64,000 bases of DNA from Colias croceus (taxonomy: Eukaryota > Arthropoda > Insecta > Lepidoptera > Pieridae): assembly GCF_905220415.1 (NCBI RefSeq), contig NC_059568.1:14074001-14138000 (forward strand), in the 5' to 3' direction. This document shows positions 41,601-50,600 of this stretch, one piece after another. The translations under genes were made by a program, and so were the position numbers. How positions within the stretch are numbered: the stretch's first letter is position 1; every line of letters starts with the position of its first letter. The notes beneath the pieces are model-generated. The model saw nothing but the letters and a program-made list of their open reading frames with translations. It did no database searches and was not told where the DNA came from.

Positions 41601-44600
41601 ATATGTTGTAATTATTATTCTGTTCTATTACTAAAGTAATTAACTAAATACCGATACATGAGCCTATCATTTAATAACATATTTCATGAAAGAAATAAGT
41701 TTTTCTATAACGATATACTTATTTTTTAATAACTAATCAAAGAACTAAGGCCGAGCAAGGAACAATTGAGTGTTCATGTTTAAGTATCGAAATGTTGTTA
41801 ATACTACACGAAAAATGTATCCCGAAACGTATTATTTATAACGTGGGACGATATTAAAACTCAAAAAAAAATCCGTGAATGATGGATTTGAGAAATTATC
41901 AAAAGTTTCTTATAAATAATTCAATATCTGTGAGAAAGTATGAAATAAAACACCTCTCTGACATCAACGTTTATTAACGAAATAATAAACCGAAATATAA
42001 AAACAAACCAAAAACGGTTCACGCGAGAAAGCGCACTCAACAAGACTCCGGTTTCAAAACAACAAGTTCGACTTTTTGCACTTCGTGTGAAAATTTACTT
42101 CGAAGTTTATTAAACAAGGCAATGATGCAAGCGCAAACTATAACGTGTTACAAAACTATCGCGATAACAAAATTTCCAAGCGGCCTGAAATACAAACATG
42201 TCCTTATATACCTAAACTTAGCGTTTTGTCATGATTCCGAGAATGCATCTTACCATCTCGTAATGACAAACATCAACAACTTACTGTTGTTAAAATTTGT
42301 GTGTTTGAATATTCAAACAGTTCGAAATTAATATAGCCAATGTTTTGGATATTATTTTTAATGAATCACTAGAAGTATACAATTGGTTGCGGCGTTAACA
42401 GATAATTTGCTAGATATCTTAGGGTGGGGCGTTAATTTCGTGAATTAAATGAGGTAGAATTAACAGTGCGATGAGTCGGTGCAGAGGTGTTTCTTGCACA
42501 AGGAGCATTGAGGTCTGCTGACTGCAATGCGTGAGAATATCTCTGAGGCGGACAGTTCCTTGCTTAGCTTACTGCACATGGAGTAGGACACGGATTTCTT
42601 TGAGAAGTCCTTGGCGGGGACGCAAGTACGCGCTCGAACCGGCCCGATTTCTTGACCAGTCTCGACTGGAAAATATTCACGTTATGAATGCTTTGCGAAC
42701 AACTGTGTCAGTGGTTTATGGATATTTATAATATCTTATATTTGTAAACATTGACCAAGAAATTTCTTAGTCATAATTTGGGGTAGAAGGGCATTATAAA
42801 TTTATAAAAGTTGTTATTCTAATAGCTAATAAAAGTGTATTTCTTACCTAATTTAGCTGACTCCGACGTGATGACAATACACAGGAAAGCCATTCCTGGG
42901 ATGTAGCAATCTATGTTTGGTACCTGAAAGAAAAGAATCCTAAATCAATATACGAGTAAAATTTACAAGTAAATACGTCTTACGTCTTGTTAAATGAACC
43001 GATTGATTACTTTGGCATATTTTGAGAAGTGTTAACGTAGAATGCCTAAAATTAATGCGGAGTTACTAATAGCTTTGTAGTTACAGAAATAGTGCAACGT
43101 TTACTCACAGTAATATTTGCGTAGTCGGGATGGTCGGGATCCCAACAACCGGGGTGGTCGAAGGAAAGGCAATTGTAACACTGGATGCCTTTAGCAGTCG
43201 GAGACACAAACTTTTTCGGCTTTGCCTTTTTGTGTTTTCCTGCAAAAATATCATGTCTTATCTATAAAATGAAATCGAGAAAAGGACAATCTGATCACAA
43301 AATTTAGGACACTAATAAATTCTGCATTTACCACACTAATAACAAAAAAATACTCACCATTCACAGCTATTGTGAATAATAGAAAATAAACGATCGAGTT
43401 CCTCAAAACCGACATTTCAATGTTCTAATTTGGCCCGGTGTGTATCCGTTCAGCTCGGCTCGACTAATGATTTACGAAACACGTACCGGCCGGCTTATAT
43501 TCTGTCATACGATGACGCCAGTTCACAGGCTCTTGTACATGGTGTATTTTAATGCATTTTTCATTTAATGCATGTTTAAATGAGAGTCGGATTACATAAT
43601 GCAGTAGTTTATAATAACTGTCCCTAACAATGCGGATAGATTGATTGGAATGTCTATTTTCTAGTTCGTGTTTTATGAGCTCATCCGTTATCAATGGAGT
43701 GATTATGAATAAATTTAATTTGAGACAGTTAATAGATTTTGATCTAGGATTATAGTTTAGTCTCAATATTGCTTTATTTAATTTTTTAGTTCTTAGAAGA
43801 GCTGGCCTTAACCTTCCATTATTTGAATTTTGATCGTCTTAAAAATCGTCAATTAAAAAAAAAAAAGAAACTTTTATCGATTTCATAAATGAACGGCATG
43901 TATATACGGTTGTATTTAAATACACACAAGTTGTATATTTGTCATCTTGTACAGTAATCTATGTGTAATTTGTATACAAAATATTATTGTTTTTGCATTG
44001 AAAGTATGCGCTTGCGTCGATTTGTATACTACTGATTTGCCTCAACATTAACAATGATTAATTTGTTTACTCTAAATTGTAGAGAGTAAACCACTATACA
44101 GTGGTCTTTGTCAATTTTTATTGTTATATCCAATGAATGAATAATTAGATCAGAAGATAATTATTGCGAGTAGAACCTTGAGTTCCAACAACTTGGACCG
44201 ATTTGTAAGATACTGTTCCCCGCGTTTTTTCAAATCGGACCAGTAGTTTCCGAGATTAGCGCTTTCAAACAAACAAACTCTGCAGCTTTATAATATTAGT
44301 ATAGATTATATGGATATTTTATGATGGATTATGTTATCAAGGAATATGTTGAGAATATGCTCTAGCTTGGTTGACATTCCATGGTATATACACGATTTTC
44401 TGTGGATTTTTGTTCAAATAACAATTTTTAAATCCTGCTTTATTTGACGTGTTTCTTGCGATCTTTTATTTTAATCATTCCTTAAATAACAATTTCCTTA
44501 TACTATATGAGTAAAATAATATGAGATAATTTATTTTTAATTAAAACTAGGCATTTGTGTTTTTATTTGTTTTGCACGATTCCATAATTCAAACATCCTT

Positions 44601-47600
44601 TAAACATCTAAGATCATTTTTTTTCTACCACAATGATTCCAAAATCCTTAACCATAACCATACATTTCATCCAGGGCTACCGCATGGAGTGCCCGCCCGG
44701 CTGCCCGGCGGCCGTGTACGAGCTGATGCGCGGCTGCTGGCAGTGGAACGCGTCAGACCGCCCCACATTCCGCGAGATACACCATGCTTTGGAGCACATG
44801 TTTCAAGATAACTCCATCACTGAAGGTGAGTTTTTATAAATAACTTCCAACTAATTTTTCAGCTTTGATGGTCGCAGAACAATATATATTTAAGAAATAA
44901 CAATATGATTTGGCAATTATTTTGATCTGGTTAAAAGTGAAGATTGAGAACGGCTAAGGTGTCTGATAAGAGTGATTTTGTTAAATCTTTTTTTTTATTT
45001 ATTAGAATGTATTATACAGTACTTGATGAAGGACGAAGGCTTTTAGGTTGCTTTTACCTAAAGATCTTCTTAACCCTAAAGTCTTTCAAGTTTTGAGAAG
45101 TCTGATTTGTATTCTAGCAAATTGAATGTGTGTCCAATATGCCTTTAAAGTAATTTTCAACTAAATTCACGTATCAATACACGCATCTACACCACTCGCG
45201 CGCCCTTCCAGAAGTCGAGAAGCAGCTACAAGAGGGCTGCACGGGCACACCGCAGATGTCGCTCAAGAAGGCGGCCAGCATTGGCGGCGCCACCGAGCGT
45301 GGTGTGCAGATGCGCCGCCCGACCAACCGGCGCGGCAAGCAGGCGCCCACGCCGCCCAAGCGCACCAGGTACTGTTCTAGAACATTCTAGACGTTTCTAG
45401 TGGTGTGCAGTGGACACACACGTGGCGCTCAGAAGGGGCAAGCAGGTACCCACTCCGCTCAAGCGCACCAGGTACATGTACACATACACTCTCGCATACA
45501 TTTAAAGAAATCGAGATTCGAGATGCACCATTTACACATTTAGGTACACAGACACACACGCAAACGCTCACATACGCACGCACACGCACGCAACCACTCA
45601 CACTCATACACACGCACACGCACGCATACTAACGCACACGCACGCATACTAACGCACACGCACGCATACTAACGCACACGCACGCACCCTCACCCGTACA
45701 CACAAACTTCAAAAAGTCGAGTTGCAATCTACAAGAAGGTAGCCAGCATGGACATCCGATGCTCTGCAGAAGGGAGAGCAGGTCCCGGGTTATTGAGTTA
45801 CGAACCGTAAAAATCTTATTAATAAAATTAATCAATGTGACCCCACACCACACATTTGTATCTGAACAACCATGTTTAGATGAGTACTACCCCGGGATAA
45901 GTTCCATTCACGTATGGAATCCAGATTTTTCTAATTTTTATTTTTTTTATTACAGTTTACTATCATCGTGCAGTTCATTCCGCGAGTCGCAGTACGCCAC
46001 GGAGGAGCAGGCCGGTCACGACGACGGGCTCGCTTCGCTCAATGGTAAATCTCCCTTCCTTTTCCCTTTTAGATCCTCTTTTTATGTTTTTTTATGTTAT
46101 GTACGTATGAATACCGGTTTGATACAAGGGAATTGAGTTTTGACGATGTTTTAGGAATTTTTTGGAAAAAAAATGATAAGTCGACGTTATAGAGTCCGAA
46201 ATTAAACTTAAAATTGTCTCTGTTGTCAACAATTTCATTGAAATATATAAATATAGTGCGTGAGTCAAATATATTATCAGAAATGAATTTGTACAATCAG
46301 AAGCTAATACATTAGAAAATATAATATGAGGATTTCTAAAGTATGAATATCACTATTATATCACCGTACGAATTGAAAGGCATATAAGAAAATCAGTTTC
46401 ATATAGATAAATAACTTAGTTTTGTAGATCGGTGACACATAGCACCACACACAGCACTAAATGCAGTAGCGTTTCACATAATTATATTTTTGAATGAAAA
46501 CCTTGAAAATAGTCAGTGGTTGCATACACATCATAGGTAATTTATGAAAAGAGGACATCGGTACATAATTGGTAATAAGATTTGACAAGTTTGAACAATT
46601 TACTATTATAGGTACAAAAACTTGGTTATTTCCTTCCCGTTTTTTAAAAACCTTTGATAGGTGGATGGAATTACTCATAGGTAACTAAATAAGTGGTTCT
46701 AAATCATTATTTATATCTATTAATCTATTTCTTTATTTTAAAATACAGAAACTTCTTTAGTGTCTTCTCTCTTTGTATGTCTTTGGGTATGTTAACAATG
46801 CTAATGTAAAGTCTTAATCTTTTTATTTTGGAAAATATTCAGATAAAAACTTCTCTCCTTACAACTTACAAAATGGTTTATACGCTTTTACCAAATGGTA
46901 TTTTACCAAATGGTAATTTTACCAAATCGTATAAATATACGATCGTTTGAATGCAAATTGACAGTTGCTTTTGATGTTCGTAATACGCTTATGTGTTAGA
47001 GACGCTTATCTATGAAAACATGACGAATATTATTTATATAAGACGATATAAAATTTTAGCATAATATGTCATGTGACTACATAATATGTCCGAATATTTA
47101 CAATATACACAGAATATTTCGTTCGTTTAAAGTTTAAACATATTTCTTTGAGTAATTGTATTTATATTTATTTATCTATAAATAAAACTGTCTAAAGCCT
47201 GCTCTTAATGTTATCTTGACACAAATGATCACTCACACATTTGTATATACATCATTACATGCCGTTCTTGCATTCATTGTGCTCGAAACGTTATTATTAC
47301 ATAGAATCATGTACATATGAAACCTATAACGGCTACATTTGGAACGAAAATATTCTGTTTTCAAATATTTTTTGTTTTTTTCTTCGCTTCGCTATTGGCT
47401 GTTGTATATTTTATGTTCTTATTAGTGGATGGTCTTGCCATGCGTATTCGTGGAGACGCAAGCAAAGCGATAAATGTTTATTAATATTTATAATTATTAT
47501 TTTATGTATGCCTAATATTTGCGTGTGTTATAACAACGATAAATGTAAGTTATATTTAATATATGCATCTTTTAAACTAGCATTTTTTGTCTTTGTCCGC

Positions 47601-50600
47601 TCGCAAAGGTGTATAGCGATAGGGTCAGAGATTTTGTAAGTATACGCAATGTTACGGGTAGAAAAGATCCTGCCTTGTGATTATATCTAATTATACATTT
47701 TATTTTATGAGACCCCTTTCGTTTGTTGTATACAGGTTGGCTCATGATCGCGTACAAAGGGAAAATATAAGTCGATTCAAGGGGCAATATGAAATACAAA
47801 TATTATATTATTCAATTAAAATCAAGAATCATGTTTACTAACAAATGTGTTACCAGTTTTTATATGGCATTTTCTCATTGGACGTATTAATTTGCGCCAA
47901 CCTTTATATTTTGATAAAATAATAATTATAAATGTTCAATTTAGTTACTCTTACAAATATAAAGGTATGACTCTGGCTTGGATTTCATTGAATTTATCAT
48001 GTAATTCCGGACAGAGACATATGTTTACGTGGATGTTTTTTTTTCGAGATTTTTATAAAAAGTGTCAGAATAAATATAAAACCTTGAAATGGTTTTCAAA
48101 TAACATTTTTTTCTTATAACTGATAACAAAAAAAATAAATAAATAAATAATCTTTAGCTAATTCACTCTTAAGCGATTTTTAGTGAACATCCGTTGTTTT
48201 ATTCTGACACTCTGTAATTCATCAGATTCGATTCGGTTTAATTTCGCTCATAGAGGTCGCTTGTGATGTCTATAATTATCTATTCTTTTCTTCTAGAGCT
48301 GTGTGGTATTCCTTTTCCGTAATTCTTTTATCTGTTTGGGTGGTCTCTAAAGAGCTTCTTTATTTTCTAAATAGTGCGTAAGAAGTCTATTAGATAGTAG
48401 GTGCCGCTTTTTATGTGTTCTGTTGTCTCACATAGTTTTCAACTATTTTCTTTTACGTTTTAGACGATTTAAGCAATTTTTTACATTATTAGCGTTGTTT
48501 CTTGAATTATCTTCAGATGTAGGTATTTAAGAGATTATAATAAGTAGAATTTGAAGTATTTCTTACAAAATATGTATCCAATTACGTAGTCCGTAAATGA
48601 AGTGTCAAAAAATTATGAATATTTGAGGTTGTTATAATCATTCGACACAATCATTCAGCATTGCCATCAAAAATATTCCATCAACTCAACATTTCCCTCA
48701 AAATTACGTCTCAAAAAACGTACCTATGGATGGAATTTTCAAACTATTAAATCCAACATTTGTAGAACATTTACCCAAAATTAAAGAATATTGTGTTGTA
48801 GAAGTTAGTCCGCGTATTATTAGACACAGATTAAATTATCCCTATTTTATGGAGACAGTAGTCGTGGGATTACAAAGGTTCCGCGAATAATAACATAGAC
48901 ATTAAGGCATAGTTCTGCATGCAGGTGGGGGTCGTGTGGGGGGTCGCGAGGCGTCGTCCGAGGGGTCACTAGCTGAAGCAACCCCAGATACAGATGAGTC
49001 AGCAGGCGCGGTTGCCATGAGTCTGGGTGCCTCTGAGCACCGGCACCGCCCCAAGCGGCGACACCACCAGCACGCGCCCCACCAGCACCAGCAGCCGCAT
49101 GATGTGCCCAAGGTATATTTATTTTTATTTATTTATACCATTTTATTGTACAGTACCAATAATACAAATATATAATAAATTTAACATGGAAAACATGAAC
49201 ATGCACCATAGGCGGCCTTATTAAAATTTATTTATTTGTTGCATTATTAAAAATGTAAAGTAATACATGTGTTGTACAAAATTTTGAGTAGGTAATACAA
49301 AACAAAACTAGTTCAGTATTTTTAAGTTATGGGTCTAGTGGTAATATAAATTGTGGTTTTATGCCTGTAAAAATGTTTTATGTATCTTTTAACTTGAGTT
49401 TCTTCAATGAATTATTAGTTAATTATATATTATGTTTTCAACAGGGTGTGCAAGTCGCGGCGCTAGAAGTGCAGAACGTGAAGCGCGCCATCAACCGCTA
49501 CGGCACACTGCCCAAGGGCGCCCGCATCGGCGCCTACCTGGAGTCCCTGCGGCAGAGCGGCGCCGGCCCCGCGCCCCCCGCGCCCCGCGACGAGGAGGCC
49601 CGCTCCCTCTCCCCCCGCACGCAGTCCCACATGATACGCTCCAACTCCTCCGGCGGGGTCACCGCCCCGGCCTCCCCCCGCGCCACCCGCGCGCCTCCAC
49701 CCCTCCGCTCCTTCAACAGCCCCGCCAAACCTCGGCCTCGCCTCGCCGAACTCGAGTTCCCCCCGCCCCCTCCCGATCTACCACCTCCCCCGGAAGAACT
49801 CCAACCTCCGCCACCTCCCCCGCCCCCTGACTGCTGCCGCGACGCCGGCACCGATATGGCCGATCCCCCGGAACTAGAGAAACCGGCCAAACAGATCATG
49901 AAGGAAATGCTCGAGTTGAAACTCGTTGCCGAAATCAAAGAAAGAGCCGATAAAAAGAACAAGAAACTGAAAGAGTCGCCCCCACATGAAATTCTCGAGA
50001 TGCACACGTCATTCGGCGATCCGGTGACGCGTCTCGTTTCCGAGCTGTCGGAAAGCCTGAATATGGAAGCCCTGCGGAAAGCTGATAAACGCACAGAAGC
50101 AAAACCCAACGAAACCAAGGAGACGGTTTCGCCCATTGATCTCAAAGCGAGTCTCAGGAAGACTTCGTTCAACAACAACATTGATAAGAAAGTGGGACAC
50201 GACATGAAAACGAACACTGACTTCAAGTCGCAGCTGAAGAAAGTTGAGACTAACAAGATGAACAATAAAGAATCAGACGAGACCGGTCGATCGATAATCG
50301 ACTTTAAATCTCGATTGCGAAAAGTAGACAGTGGCACACCGGCCACGAACGGACAAATGAAAAAGGTGGAGCACAGCTCCCCAGAAGATTCTCGAAAGGA
50401 TGTGTCGTGCAAGAGCGACGATTCTGACAAAAAGCGATCCGAGAGCGGTTCGCTGGATACCAGTGGTGGAGATGAAGATGACAAACGTCGCAGCACCGGC
50501 AGCATCAGCAGTTTGAAGAAGCTCTGGGAGAGCAAGGAGAGCGATGAGCGCTTGAGTCCCAAGTTGAAGCTAAAGGGCGATGAAAGTGAGGATGGATCGC

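Larger units (their letters stand above)
40551..44674 (+). other. Abl intron 7
   Basis: 4.1 kb. It contains the partial exon 7 copy, an antisense Ly6-like gene (42460-43415) and a Helitron-like fragment (about 44190-44308). The stretch 40900-42450 is AT-rich with no feature recognised. Confidence 0.8.
45369..45955 (+). other. Abl intron 9, built partly from exon 9 copies
   Basis: 587 bp. Two degenerate copies of exon 9 (about 45397-45474 and 45711-45795) flank a CA-rich minisatellite (45541-45690). It ends with a long T-rich tract and TTACAG. Confidence 0.8.

Noticed and set aside
45177..45853. Short frames in the CA-rich minisatellite on both strands
   Set aside because: Simple repeat translation (THTHTH / VCVCV), not coding.
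47241..47639. 132-codon open frame on the plus strand in Abl intron 10
   Set aside because: Low-complexity, hydrophobic and AT-driven. No recognisable domain and no splice signals that fit Abl.
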